The notes below the pieces were generated by a model. It had not been told where the DNA came from. It saw only the letters and a list, made by a program, of their open reading frames with translations, and did not search any database. 64,000 nucleotides of DNA, from the NCBI RefSeq assembly GCF_039531695.1, contig NZ_BAAAQN010000043.1, forward strand, positions 47,725-111,724, in the 5' to 3' direction. How positions within the stretch are numbered: the stretch's first letter is position 1; each line of letters begins with the position of its first letter. The position numbers and the translations under genes were made by a program. Positions 35,494 through 44,228 of the stretch are shown here, in pieces. This stretch comes from Catenulispora yoronensis. Lineage in GTDB: Bacteria > Actinomycetota > Actinomycetes > Streptomycetales > Catenulisporaceae.

Positions 35494-38400
35494 CTACGGC
35501 CCCACATGGACATGCGCCGCCCACCGCGTCGGCGTCGCCACCGCCTGTCCGCTGCTCCGCACCAGCCGCACCGCGTCGTGCAGCGCGAAGGGACTCAGTT
35601 CCGGATCAGGACTCCGGGTCCCGCCGGCCGTCAGCCTCCGGTAGAACTCGGCGGCCACCTGCCGTGCCGCCGTGTCGTTGACCTGCCACTGCGTCCCGAT
35701 CACATGCCGGTATCCGGCCAGCTGGAAGGCGGAGGTGATGTGCAGAGCCTCCTCCGTCAGCTGCGCCGGCGTGTTGGTGGTCTCGCACGCGGACAGAAAC
35801 GCCAGGTCCGCCTTCAGCTCCAGCCGCGAGACAGCCTCCACGCTCAGCGGGTGGTGCCGGTGGTCGGCCAGCAGGAGTCTGCTGTCGCGCGGCGTCGTCA
35901 GATCCGAGATGCCGTGGCACGCGAAATGGGCGATCGCGTGCGCGGGCAGCGCGTCCCGCACGGCGTCGCGGGTGGCGCGCGGGCCGTCGAGCAGCGTCGC
36001 GTGCGGCATCAGGGCCATGAGATCCGCGACCTCGTCGCGGATCCCGTGCAGCGGCACCGCCCCGTCCGCCTCGGGGACCGACACGATGAGCGCCCCGCCG
36101 TCGGCTGCGGACCGTGCCGGGTTCCGCGCCGCATAAGCCAGTCCTCGAACCGTGACCGCGTAGGACGAGACGATGCGGTCCAGCACCGTACGCGGCGCGG
36201 CGGCACCGGCTGCGACGTCACCGGCCGCCACGTCGCCGTGGTACCCGGCTGCGTGCAGCGGCAGACTGACGAACGCTCCCGACGGGCACCACCAAAGCCG
36301 CCGCCACGGTTCGCCCGGCCGCGGCGCAGTGCCGACATCGAGTGCTGACAGCACAGGCTCGGCGACCGCGTCCCACAGCCACTCAAGAATCGCCGAAGCC
36401 GTCCGCTGAGCCCGGCGCTGGACGTCGGCGGCCTCCTGGCCCGACTGCGTCGTACGAGTCGCCGCCGTGAACCGGTTGGCCTGCCCGGCCACGGCCGACG
36501 GGTCGAGGTCCGGGAACGTCACCACACGAACCGGATCCGCGGTGTCGTCGGTGAGAACGAGCGCGGTGCAGCGATCAGGATGCGCGGTCAGCAGGACGAC
36601 AGGCGCGCGCTGTACCTGGGCCTGGAGCCGGCCGACCGGAACGGGCAGCAGGAAGTCGGAGTATTCCGGCAGCTCTCTGATTCGCTCGACCGCCGCCCGC
36701 CACCGTGCGGACGCGTCCCGACGCTGCGTGCTCCGCTGCTGTTCGGCTCGGTCGCCGAGACCCGCGACCGGATCCTCGACCGCCGGGTTGCCCGGATCCG
36801 CGGCCAGCTCGGCGAGGTCGTCGCAGGCCCGCTCGAACTCCTCGGCCAGCGCGGGGGCGTCCACGTACAGCGTGGAGGGCGTGGCGCGCTGGGCCATCGC
36901 CTCGCCGAGCAACACGCCCCGCGCCTGTTCGAACAGCTCCACGCCGCGCACCGGATCGCCGGCGGCCAGCGCCGCGACTACGGCGGAGGCGGCGGTGCTG
37001 CGCGTCTCCGTGAGCCGGACCTCGCGGTCCCGGCTGGTGAGTTCGCGGGGCGCCACCATCGGCATCAGCGCGACCGCCTTCTCCATCGCGGCCAGCGCCT
37101 CGCGGCCCAGCCCCGACAGCACGAGCACATGGCTGCTCGCCTGCCAGCCGACGAGCTGCCGGGGGACGGAGGCGGACACCAGGGCCGACGCGCGGTAGTG
37201 GACGCCTGCTTCAGCGAGCGCGGCCGTGTCGCCGTAGTCCTCGAAGCGGAAGAGGCTCGCCGAGGCCAGCAGGTAGTTCAGCCGTCCGGTCACCTCACTG
37301 TTGAGGCTCCCCGAGGCCAGCCCGCGGCGCACGATGGCGATGAGCCGTTCAAGGACGTCCTTGGAACGGGTGTTGCTGTAGACCAGTTCGAGGGTTCTGG
37401 CAGCCGTCTCGATCGACCCGACATAGCGGACGTTGTCCTCGGGCAGCGAAGCCAGTACCGCGTCGTGGATCGCCATGGCTTCCCGCGCCACGGTCAGATC
37501 GTTGGTCCGCTGGTACCAGCCGTACAAGACACTGGCCAGGACGTTCATCGCCACCGGCCGCAGAAAATGCTGTGCCGGTGTGTCGGCGACCGCCTCGCGC
37601 GCCGCCTCCAGGGCTTCGGCGGCCGCCTGGCCGGAGCCGGTGCGCCCCGCCAGCGACGTCAGGCTCCCGGCCAGCGTCATCAGGTGGATGGCGTGGCCGA
37701 AGTGCCCGGCCGGGCTGGCGGCGACGGCCTGTCGGGCGTACCGCACCATGTCGTTCAGGTCCGCGACGTCGCCCGAGGCGACGTACCGCAACCGATGCAG
37801 GGAACTGAGACCGCCGGCGACCACCGAAAAGGACTGATTCTCCGGTCCGAGCGCTGTCGCGGCTTCCTGAAGGTATTGGAGGCTCTCGGCCTGGGCGTCG
37901 ATGTCCCCGAGATGGAGTGCGCGGGTCAGCGTCGCGTGCCCCAGCGCGTTGAGGACGAACCCGCGGTGCTGCGCGTCGGCCGGCGTGGCGGCCACCGCCC
38001 GGCGGCCCAGTTCGATGGCCTCTTCCAGACGGCCGGGGTCGGCGGTCCGCTCGAAGAGGGCGACGAGCGAGTTCACGATGTTGACGCTGCCGATCGACAG
38101 CCGCTGGGGATCGGTGCCGTCGTCCACGAGCACCCGGCCCAGCGCGATGGCCTCCTCCAGGTCGCCCGGGTCGCCCGCGGTCTCGAACCTGCGGTACAGC
38201 AGGCTTCCGAGCGAGTCGTGGACGATGGCGATGTCGTCGGGGTCGGAGAGCGCCGCCACGGCCTCGCGCCCCAGGGCGATGCCTCGGGCGAGGGTGTCCG
38301 GATCGCCGTCCCGCTCGAACAGGCGGGCCGTGGCCGCGGTCCGGAACCCGAGCAGCGATGCCCGGGTCGGCCCGTCCGGGGGAAGGTCGGCCAGCCACGA

Positions 38401-39882
38401 TTCGAAGAGTTCGTCCGCGGCCAGCAGCGATGTCGGATCCCCGGACCGGTCGCCGTGCATCAGCAGATACATGGCCAGCTTCTGGCGTCTGGTGTCGGTT
38501 TCGGGATCGTCGTCGGCCGCGTTGTCCAGCACGCCGCGGCGGACGGCGATCGCCTCCAGCACCAGCTCGGGCTCGCGGACCTCGAAGGACAGCGTGAACA
38601 GGTCGTCGGCGAGGTTGTCGGCGCGGGACGCGTAGTCGGGGTCGTCGATGGGAGTGGCCTCCAGCGCCAGCCGCCCGGCCGCCACTGCTTCCCGCAGATG
38701 ATCGAGCATGCCGGACTCCTCGTAGGTGCGCCAGCGCTCCCATGCCTTGTCGTAGTGGTGGCGCGCAGAGCTGTACATCACGCCGCGCAGGTTTTTCACC
38801 CCTTCGGTATGGGCGTCCGACTCCGGCGGGGTCCTCGCGACGAGTTCGCGGAACACCTCGATGCTCTCGTCCAGCCACGTGACGTCGTCGGTGATCTCCC
38901 AAGCGGCAGCGAGAATGTCGCCCACGCCCTCGAGCCGCTTCCAGCGCTCGGGGTCGTCCTCGGCCGTCGCCTCGAAGTCCTCGCGGCGCAGTGTCGCGGC
39001 TTCGCGGAACGCTTCGGGTTCTCCGAGCCGGACGGCCATGAAGCCGATCTGGGTCGCGAGTTGGCGGAGATAGTGGCGGCGGTCGTGCGGTGTGATGGAC
39101 CCTGCGACGGCGGCGCGCGCGGCGGCTGTGGCTTCGCGAAGTGCGTCGGCGTCTTCCGTCATCATGTAGAGGTGGTACAGGGCGTTGCTGAGCCGATCGT
39201 TGTAGAGGGCGTAGTGGGTGTGGGTGGTCGGTAGCGAGGCCGCGGCGGTGCGGAACTCCGCGACGGACTCGGCCGCGGTGGCCGGATCCGGGTCGAGCTC
39301 GTGCAGCCGGCCGAGGACGTAGCCGAGTTGATAGTGGGCGAGGATCGCGTGGCGGCCGTTCGCGCTCATCGCGAGGGCCTCGCGGGCCAGGCCGACGGCC
39401 TCGTGGGCGTCGTCCGCCGAGTCGGCCGCCCGCGAACGGCTGACCAGGGCCGCGGCGAGCCGGTCCAGAAGCTGCGCCCGGTCCGGGAAATCGGACGGCG
39501 CGTTCTCCACCGCGCTGCGGAGCACGGCCACAGCCGCGTCGGGATCGGCGTCGAGTATTCGCAGCGTGTAGCCCAGCTCTGACAGGGCTCGTACTCGCTC
39601 CTCGTCCCCGACCGCCTTGTTCGCGGCGGCGCGACCACGGTCCACGGCCGCTTGTAGAAGGTCGGGATCGTCGGTGATCCAGTAGCGTTCGCGCAGCAGC
39701 ATGCAGCGCAGCCGGTCGGCCAGGGACGGATCTCCGTCCGGATCTCCGTCCGGCTCCCGCGCCGACTCGGCCGCGGCCCGCCAGGCCTCGAAGGCCTCGT
39801 CCAGGACGCTGATATCGCCGGATTCGACATACCGGGGAAGCAGCACGTCTTCAATGTGGTGGAAGCTCTCTGACGCGGTCAT
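35494..39882 (-). CDS. TPR-CHAT caspase-like protease
   Basis: The start ATG at 39882 is preceded by GGAG (8 nt); a frame-extending ATG at 39900 is less likely. The protein has 1462 residues. About 1200 are TPR-like helical repeats (for example ARRAVAATPADAQHRGFVLNALGHA-type units). A linker contains RAPVVLLTAHPDRC, followed by a CHAT peptidase domain (about 1160-1462) with His in AHFACHGISDL (about 1322) and Cys in LAFLSACETTN (about 1365), the caspase-like dyad. GYRHVIGTQWQVND and FYRRLTAG are also CHAT signatures. Such proteins are cysteine proteases activated by sensors or NTPases in bacterial immunity. It is divergent from a two-gene unit with a membrane protein. Confidence 0.88.
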   Translation of the reverse strand: MTASESFHHIEDVLLPRYVESGDISVLDEAFEAWRAAAESAREPDGDPDGDPSLADRLRCMLLRERYWITDDPDLLQAAVDRGRAAANKAVGDEERVRALSELGYTLRILDADPDAAVAVLRSAVENAPSDFPDRAQLLDRLAAALVSRSRAADSADDAHEAVGLAREALAMSANGRHAILAHYQLGYVLGRLHELDPDPATAAESVAEFRTAAASLPTTHTHYALYNDRLSNALYHLYMMTEDADALREATAAARAAVAGSITPHDRRHYLRQLATQIGFMAVRLGEPEAFREAATLRREDFEATAEDDPERWKRLEGVGDILAAAWEITDDVTWLDESIEVFRELVARTPPESDAHTEGVKNLRGVMYSSARHHYDKAWERWRTYEESGMLDHLREAVAAGRLALEATPIDDPDYASRADNLADDLFTLSFEVREPELVLEAIAVRRGVLDNAADDDPETDTRRQKLAMYLLMHGDRSGDPTSLLAADELFESWLADLPPDGPTRASLLGFRTAATARLFERDGDPDTLARGIALGREAVAALSDPDDIAIVHDSLGSLLYRRFETAGDPGDLEEAIALGRVLVDDGTDPQRLSIGSVNIVNSLVALFERTADPGRLEEAIELGRRAVAATPADAQHRGFVLNALGHATLTRALHLGDIDAQAESLQYLQEAATALGPENQSFSVVAGGLSSLHRLRYVASGDVADLNDMVRYARQAVAASPAGHFGHAIHLMTLAGSLTSLAGRTGSGQAAAEALEAAREAVADTPAQHFLRPVAMNVLASVLYGWYQRTNDLTVAREAMAIHDAVLASLPEDNVRYVGSIETAARTLELVYSNTRSKDVLERLIAIVRRGLASGSLNSEVTGRLNYLLASASLFRFEDYGDTAALAEAGVHYRASALVSASVPRQLVGWQASSHVLVLSGLGREALAAMEKAVALMPMVAPRELTSRDREVRLTETRSTAASAVVAALAAGDPVRGVELFEQARGVLLGEAMAQRATPSTLYVDAPALAEEFERACDDLAELAADPGNPAVEDPVAGLGDRAEQQRSTQRRDASARWRAAVERIRELPEYSDFLLPVPVGRLQAQVQRAPVVLLTAHPDRCTALVLTDDTADPVRVVTFPDLDPSAVAGQANRFTAATRTTQSGQEAADVQRRAQRTASAILEWLWDAVAEPVLSALDVGTAPRPGEPWRRLWWCPSGAFVSLPLHAAGYHGDVAAGDVAAGAAAPRTVLDRIVSSYAVTVRGLAYAARNPARSAADGGALIVSVPEADGAVPLHGIRDEVADLMALMPHATLLDGPRATRDAVRDALPAHAIAHFACHGISDLTTPRDSRLLLADHRHHPLSVEAVSRLELKADLAFLSACETTNTPAQLTEEALHITSAFQLAGYRHVIGTQWQVNDTAARQVAAEFYRRLTAGGTRSPDPELSPFALHDAVRLVRSSGQAVATPTRWAAHVHVGP

Positions 39883-40001
39883 AGCAGCCGCTCCATTCAC
39901 CGCACCGGAACCGGGTCCGCGACGGCGGCCCTGGAACTATGCTCCCACCAGAGTGTCCATCAGAGGCCTGAATCCGGCGGTCGGCTTCGGCTCGGAGAGC
40001 G

Positions 40002-40412
40002 ATGGTGGCAATGGAATCAGCGGACCTGGCGCGCCGGATCGAGCTGTTGTGCCGGCACGGCGCCGAGGGGGAGCTCGACGACCTCGCCGAGCGGGGCGGC
40101 CTGGAGGCGGCCCGGCTGACGGAGCGGATCCTGGGCGCGGTGCGCGGCGGGGCGCCGGATCCGGCCCTGCTGGAGCAGGACCTCGACGAGCTGGAGCGGC
40201 TGGCGGTCGGCACCGGGCTGGGCGGCCTGACGACGTCGTCCCGGGCCTACGTGAAGGTGCAGGAGACCACGGACGGCCACTCCGTCGCCTACGTCTTCGT
40301 GTGCCCGACGCGCGTCTGCTCGCGCCGCGTGATCGAGTACCAGGCCGACCCGCTCCCCGAGGAATGCGCGGTGGCCGGCGGCCCCCTCACCAAGGTCCGG
40401 CTCGACCTGTGA
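40002..40412 (+). CDS. Conserved-looking small protein with Cys motif, coupled to a membrane protein
   Basis: The 136-residue product has no family name I can give. The N-terminal 70 residues are helical (ADLARRIELLCRHG, then LEQDLDELERLAVG). The C-terminal half is strand-rich with VFVCPTRVCSRRV and EECAVAGGPL, a C-x4-C ... C layout that could bind a metal. The start could be ATG 40002 or ATG 40011. Its stop overlaps the GTG of the next gene (GTGA), and it is divergent from the CHAT protease, so the three genes probably form one locus. A regulatory adaptor role is inference. Confidence 0.7.
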   Translation: MVAMESADLARRIELLCRHGAEGELDDLAERGGLEAARLTERILGAVRGGAPDPALLEQDLDELERLAVGTGLGGLTTSSRAYVKVQETTDGHSVAYVFVCPTRVCSRRVIEYQADPLPEECAVAGGPLTKVRLDL

Positions 40413-41716
40413 CCACCTTCCTGAGCGAGCTCGGCACCAAACTCGCCGACCGCTGGGCCGCCGCGATCCTGGCACCGGGCCTGCTTTTCCTCGGCGCCCT
40501 CAGCCTGGCGACCCGCCTGGGACAAGGCGCCGCACTGCACGCCGGACGCATCAGCCGATGGATCACGCAACTGGCCGCCGCACCGGCGAGCCACAGCACC
40601 GGCGCGATCCTGGTGATCGCGGCCGGGACCCTGGGCGCCTCGACGGCGATCGGCCTGATCGCCTCGGCACTCGGCCGACTGGTCGAACGGGCATGGCTGC
40701 TGCGCGGCGACCGAGGACCAGGCCGGATCCTGCGCGCCCGACGGGAGCGGCGATGGAACGCGGCGGATGAGCGGGTCCGCGTTGAGGAGGATCGGATTGC
40801 GGCCGAGGCGGCGGCCAAGGCGGCGGTGAAGACGGCGGCCCAGGCGGCGGTGAAGACGGCGGTGGGCATGGGTGCCGCGAGCCCAGCCAGCAGCACCTCG
40901 ACCTCAGCGAACCCGATCGCCGCAACCGCAACCGCCCCGAACCTGTCCTCAACCACCCCGATCGCAGCTGCCTCGACGAGCCCGAACCTGCCTTCAGCAA
41001 ATCCGGTCGCCGCTACCGCCCCGAACCTGCCCTCAACCAGCCCGATCTCAGCTGCCTCGACTATCTCGAACCTGCCTTCAGCGAGTCCGATCGCCGCTAC
41101 CGCCCCGAAGCTGCCCTCAAGCAACCCGGTCGCAGCTGCCTCCTCGACCGCCCCGAACCTGCCCTCAGCGAATCCAACCGCAGCCGCCGCTACCCGCCCC
41201 CACCGCCCCCGCGGCGAACTTGTCCTCCCGGCCCGGTCGCTCGCCGAAGCGATCGCGCGTCGTGATGCGGTGTCGCTTGTCCCGCCTGAGCGTCCGACCT
41301 GGATCGCCGATCGGCTGCGGGCGGTCGACGTTCGCGTCTGGCGGACCTACAGCCTGGATCTGCAGTCCGCGTGGCCGCGCTTGTGGAGCATCGCGGGTCC
41401 GGATCTGCGCTCGGATCTGGGCGCGGCGCAGGACTCGTACGCCGCCGCCGCGCGCCTGACCGGCTGGGGTCTGCTCTATTCGGGCCTGGGTCTGTGGTGG
41501 TGGCCCGCCGCCGTGGTCGGTGTCGCGGCGCTCGGGACTGCGTGGGTGCGGGCGCGCGCGGCGGCCGGGGTCCTCGCCGAGCTCGTCGAGACCACCGTGG
41601 ACCTCCACCTCCGGGACCTGGCCCGGCGGCTCGATCTCGATGATCCGGACCTGGTCGCGGCCGGTGCGGCGGTGACTGATCGGCTCCGGAAGCGGCGGGG
41701 GTCGCGGGGTCGGTGA
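40409..41716 (+). CDS. Membrane protein with Ala/Pro/Asn repeat linker (CHAT locus)
   Basis: GTG 40409, 435 residues, starting TTFLSELGTKLADRWAAAIL. Two hydrophobic segments near the N-terminus (AILAPGLLFLGALSLA and ILVIAAGTLGASTAIGLIAS) are followed by a basic/charged helix (RVRVEEDRIAAEAAAKAAVK). A low-complexity linker of about 95 residues has seven 13-16-residue repeats of the NPIAATAPNLPS type. The C-terminal part has two more hydrophobic stretches (GLLYSGLGLWWW and AAVVGVAALGTAW) and a helical tail. It is probably an integral membrane protein; association with the upstream Cys-motif protein and the CHAT protease is inferred from the overlap and divergence. Confidence 0.7.
   Translation: MTTFLSELGTKLADRWAAAILAPGLLFLGALSLATRLGQGAALHAGRISRWITQLAAAPASHSTGAILVIAAGTLGASTAIGLIASALGRLVERAWLLRGDRGPGRILRARRERRWNAADERVRVEEDRIAAEAAAKAAVKTAAQAAVKTAVGMGAASPASSTSTSANPIAATATAPNLSSTTPIAAASTSPNLPSANPVAATAPNLPSTSPISAASTISNLPSASPIAATAPKLPSSNPVAAASSTAPNLPSANPTAAAATRPHRPRGELVLPARSLAEAIARRDAVSLVPPERPTWIADRLRAVDVRVWRTYSLDLQSAWPRLWSIAGPDLRSDLGAAQDSYAAAARLTGWGLLYSGLGLWWWPAAVVGVAALGTAWVRARAAAGVLAELVETTVDLHLRDLARRLDLDDPDLVAAGAAVTDRLRKRRGSRGR
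40906..41190 (+). repeat. Imperfect 39-48-bp in-frame repeats encoding the linker of the membrane protein
   Basis: About seven units with core AACCCGATCGCC and CCGAACCTGCCCTCA encode (N/S/T)P(I/V)AA...APNLPS(A/T) motifs. They lie between the N- and C-terminal hydrophobic parts of the membrane protein. Confidence 0.7.
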
Positions 41717-41971
41717 TCGCGCGGAGCGGAGCGGCTCCGGGCCGCTGCGGGCTGGTCTCCGGGGCGGCTTCGCAGCGGGTGCGGCGGTCGTCGCGCAGGC
41801 CGTTCCTGGTGGCGGGAAGGCATCAGCCGCGCAGGTCCACGACTCCGGCGTTGCCACGCCGACCGGTCGCCCGCCGCACCGGCCAAGTAGGCTTGAGGCG
41901 TGCACTGCGTACTCACAACTGTCCGCGGTCCATCCGCCAAGCGGTGCGACACCGGCTCGAGGGGGGCGACC

Positions 41972-42070
41972 ATGACCAGAGACGACCTCAACACGAACGT
42001 GGAGCGGCTGGATCTGCCCGGGGTGCCGGGTGGCTTGGCCGTACGAGGCGAAGGGCGGGCCGGTCGGTGA
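41972..42070 (+). CDS. Putative 32-residue leader peptide overlapping the PAC2 gene
   Basis: ATG 41972 follows GAGGGGGGCGACC, the strongest ribosome binding site around here. The frame reads MTRDDLNTNVERLDLPGVPG and ends in TGA 42068-42070, which overlaps the GTG of the PAC2 gene as GTGA. It may be a leader that couples translation. Alternatively a frameshift may have split an originally longer N-terminus. No homology is known to me. Confidence 0.45.
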   Translation: MTRDDLNTNVERLDLPGVPGGLAVRGEGRAGR

Positions 42071-42969
42071 TCGAGCTGGACGGGATCCCGGAGCTCGCGG
42101 ATCCGGTGATGGTGGCGGCGTTCGAGGGGTGGAACGACGCCGGCGAGGCGGCGTCCAACGCGGTGAAGCACCTGGCCGAGGCCTACGCCGGCGGCGGGCG
42201 CGTGTTCGCGGCGCTGGACGGTGAGGACTACTACGACTACCAGGTGCACCGGCCGGTGATGGCCGCCATGGACGACGTGCGGCAGGTGATCTGGCCCACG
42301 ACGCGGTTCTCGATCGTGCGCGCGCCCACGCGCCTGCTGCCGGGCGACGCCCACGAGGAGCCGCGCGATCTGGTGCTGGTGCACGGCGTCGAGCCCAACA
42401 TGCGGTGGCGGTCCTTCTGCGAGGAGATCCTGGGCCTGGCGCGGGATCTGGGAGTGGGGCAGATCATCACGCTCGGCGCGTATCTGGCCGACGTGCCGCA
42501 CACCCGCCCCACCCCGGTCACCGGGACCAGCGCGGACGAGGCGTACCAGGCGCTGTTCGACGTGGAGCCGCCGACGTACGAGGGGCCGGTGGGGATCACC
42601 GGCGTGTTCCAGGAGGCCTGCCGCTACGCCGGCATCCCGCTGATGTCGTTCTGGGCCGCCGTGCCGCACTACGTGGCGCACCCGCCGGTGCCGAAGGCGA
42701 CGCTGGCGCTGCTGCGGCGGCTGGAGGACGTGCTCGACCTGTCGGTGCCCACCAAGCGCCTCGCCGAGGAGGCGCAGACCTGGGAGGCCGGGGTCGACGA
42801 GCTGGCGGAGAACGACGCCGAGGTCGGCGAGTACGTCCGCACGCTGGAGGAGCAGCGCGACAACGAGGACGCCGCGGACCTGCCCGAGGCCAGCGGCGAG
42901 GCGATCGCCCGGGAGTTCGAGCGCTACCTGCGGCGCCAGGAGCGGCGGCGCGGGTCTGAGGAGGGCTGA
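42067..42969 (+). CDS. PAC2 family protein (proteasome-assembly-chaperone-like)
   Basis: GTG 42067, 300 residues. The sequence begins IELDGIPELADPVMVAAFEG and WNDAGEAASNAVKHL, the hallmark of actinobacterial PAC2 family proteins, with DLVLVHGVEPNMRW, GAYLADVPHTRP and GVFQEACRYAGIP further on. PAC2 proteins are found next to or independent of the proteasome genes; the function in bacteria is unclear. A short overlapping upstream ORF may control its translation. The gene's stop lies in a 22-bp tandem repeat, and a strong hairpin follows at 43133. Confidence 0.9.
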   Translation: MIELDGIPELADPVMVAAFEGWNDAGEAASNAVKHLAEAYAGGGRVFAALDGEDYYDYQVHRPVMAAMDDVRQVIWPTTRFSIVRAPTRLLPGDAHEEPRDLVLVHGVEPNMRWRSFCEEILGLARDLGVGQIITLGAYLADVPHTRPTPVTGTSADEAYQALFDVEPPTYEGPVGITGVFQEACRYAGIPLMSFWAAVPHYVAHPPVPKATLALLRRLEDVLDLSVPTKRLAEEAQTWEAGVDELAENDAEVGEYVRTLEEQRDNEDAADLPEASGEAIAREFERYLRRQERRRGSEEG

Positions 42970-43028
42970 GCCGGGCGCGGCCGCGGGCTGAGCCGAGCGC
43001 GGCCAACCCCAGTCGAGCGCGGCCAACC
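42963..43028. repeat. 22-bp tandem repeat (2-3 copies) starting at the PAC2 stop codon
   Basis: GGGCTGAGCCGGGCGCGGCC-type units at 42963-42984 and 42985-43006, with a weaker third copy to 43028. The PAC2 stop (42967-42969) is in the first unit. Confidence 0.75.
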
Positions 43029-43132
43029 GCCGTCGGGCACACCGAATCCGTCGCGCACTGACATGACCCATAGCGCACTGAGCGCCGAGCGCGCAGAATG
43101 GCGAGTACGCCGTGTGACACCTCGGCGCGCAA

Positions 43133-43175
43133 CGAGAGCCGCCGACCGGTCTGGGACTCCGGTCGGCGGCTCTCG
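43133..43175. terminator. Strong bidirectional hairpin between PAC2 and LAHTG protein genes
   Basis: A 17-bp perfect stem CGAGAGCCGCCGACCGG (43133-43149) pairs with CCGGTCGGCGGCTCTCG (43159-43175), with a 9-nt loop. It lies between convergent genes and has no T-tract, as is common in high-GC actinobacteria. Confidence 0.85.
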
Positions 43176-43230
43176 TGTGGGGTGACGCTACTGCACGCTA
43201 TGTAAATTTGCCGTCAGTGCCGCCCGAACC

Positions 43231-43302
43231 TCGGTGTCTGGTCAGTCCCCGGTGTTCCGTCAGTCCTCAGTGTTCGGCCAGTCCCCGGTGTTCGGTCAGT
43301 GC
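43231..43302. repeat. 4 x 18-bp tandem repeat containing the stop codon of the LAHTG protein
   Basis: Units TCGGTGTCTGGTCAGTCC (43231), CCGGTGTTCCGTCAGTCC (43249), TCAGTGTTCGGCCAGTCC (43267) and CCGGTGTTCGGTCAGTGC (43285). The stop TGA (TCA at 43296-43298) is in the fourth unit; 18 bp is a multiple of 3, so further in-frame stops follow. Confidence 0.9.
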
Positions 43303-44228
43303 TTGCGCGCGCCGGCCTTGCGCGAGAAGGCGATCGCGCCGCCGCCCGCGCCGAAGAACGTCAGCGCCACCAGGCTGAGCGCCCCGGCGTCGGACCCGGT
43401 GTGCGCCAGGGTCGGCGTGCCCGGGCTGGCCGGCGGCGGCGTGCTGGTGCTCGGCGTGGTCGGCGGCGTGCTGGTCGGCTTGACCGGCGGGGCCGGCGGC
43501 GAGACCGGCGGCGTCGACGGCGGCGCGGCCGGCGGGGTCACCGGCGGCGACTGCGGCGGCGAGACCGGCGGGGTCGAGGGCGGGGACGTCGGCGGAGTCA
43601 CCGGCGGCGGGGCGGTCTCGCACTTCGTCTCGCCGCCGTTCCAGCCCGCGATCAGGTCGTGCGGGTTCGGCGAGGCCACGACCTTCTTGTCGTCGTTCTC
43701 CGGCAGCGGCCCGTGGCCCTCCTTCTGCTGGCCGTCGAAGATCGTGGTCCCGAAGTACAGGTCGAGCTGGCCGAAGCAGGCGACCTTCTTGCCGTCGGTC
43801 CCGGGCAGCGAGACGGTCAGGGTCTGGACGTCCTGGCCCTTCTTGAGCGTCGTCGTCGCGTAGGCGAGGAAGCGCTGCGGGCCGGAGCCCTTCCAGTCCG
43901 GGCCCTCGGCGAGGTAGGAGGCCAGGGAGACGGCTATGCTCCCGTCGCACTCCTTCGCCTCGTCCTTCAGCCGCACCTGGAAGCCGTAGGCCGGCTCGGT
44001 GCCGAGGTTGTGGTAGCTCGCCGGCAGCCAGGTGGTCGGCCGGCCGGCCTTGTCCAGCGCCGTGAACTCGACGTCGTCCCGGCCGATCGTGCAGGTCTTG
44101 GCCGCGTCGCGCGGGTGGTAGACGACGGGCGCGTCGGCGTGCGCCGTCCCGGCGCTCAGGGACGCCGCGAACCCGGCGAACGTCGCGACCGCCCCGAGTC
44201 CGGCGCCGCGCGCTTTGGTGGAAGTCAT
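43296..44228 (-). CDS. Secreted cell-wall protein with Pro-rich stalk and LAHTG sorting signal
   Basis: ATG 44228 follows GGAGAAGAG; 310 residues. A signal peptide (AGLGAVATFAGFAASLSAGT, cleaved near AHA) is followed by a globular domain with four Cys (KTCTIG, AKECDG, VACFGQ, TKCETA). A Pro/Ser/Thr stalk follows (PPVTPPTSPPSTPPVSPP type). The C-terminus is LAHTG, a hydrophobic segment (ALSLVALTFFGAGGGAIAF) and a basic tail. LAxTG motifs are recognised by class E sortases of actinobacteria, so the protein is likely attached to the cell wall. The binding function of the globular part is unknown. Confidence 0.85.
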   Translation of the reverse strand: MTSTKARGAGLGAVATFAGFAASLSAGTAHADAPVVYHPRDAAKTCTIGRDDVEFTALDKAGRPTTWLPASYHNLGTEPAYGFQVRLKDEAKECDGSIAVSLASYLAEGPDWKGSGPQRFLAYATTTLKKGQDVQTLTVSLPGTDGKKVACFGQLDLYFGTTIFDGQQKEGHGPLPENDDKKVVASPNPHDLIAGWNGGETKCETAPPPVTPPTSPPSTPPVSPPQSPPVTPPAAPPSTPPVSPPAPPVKPTSTPPTTPSTSTPPPASPGTPTLAHTGSDAGALSLVALTFFGAGGGAIAFSRKAGARKH

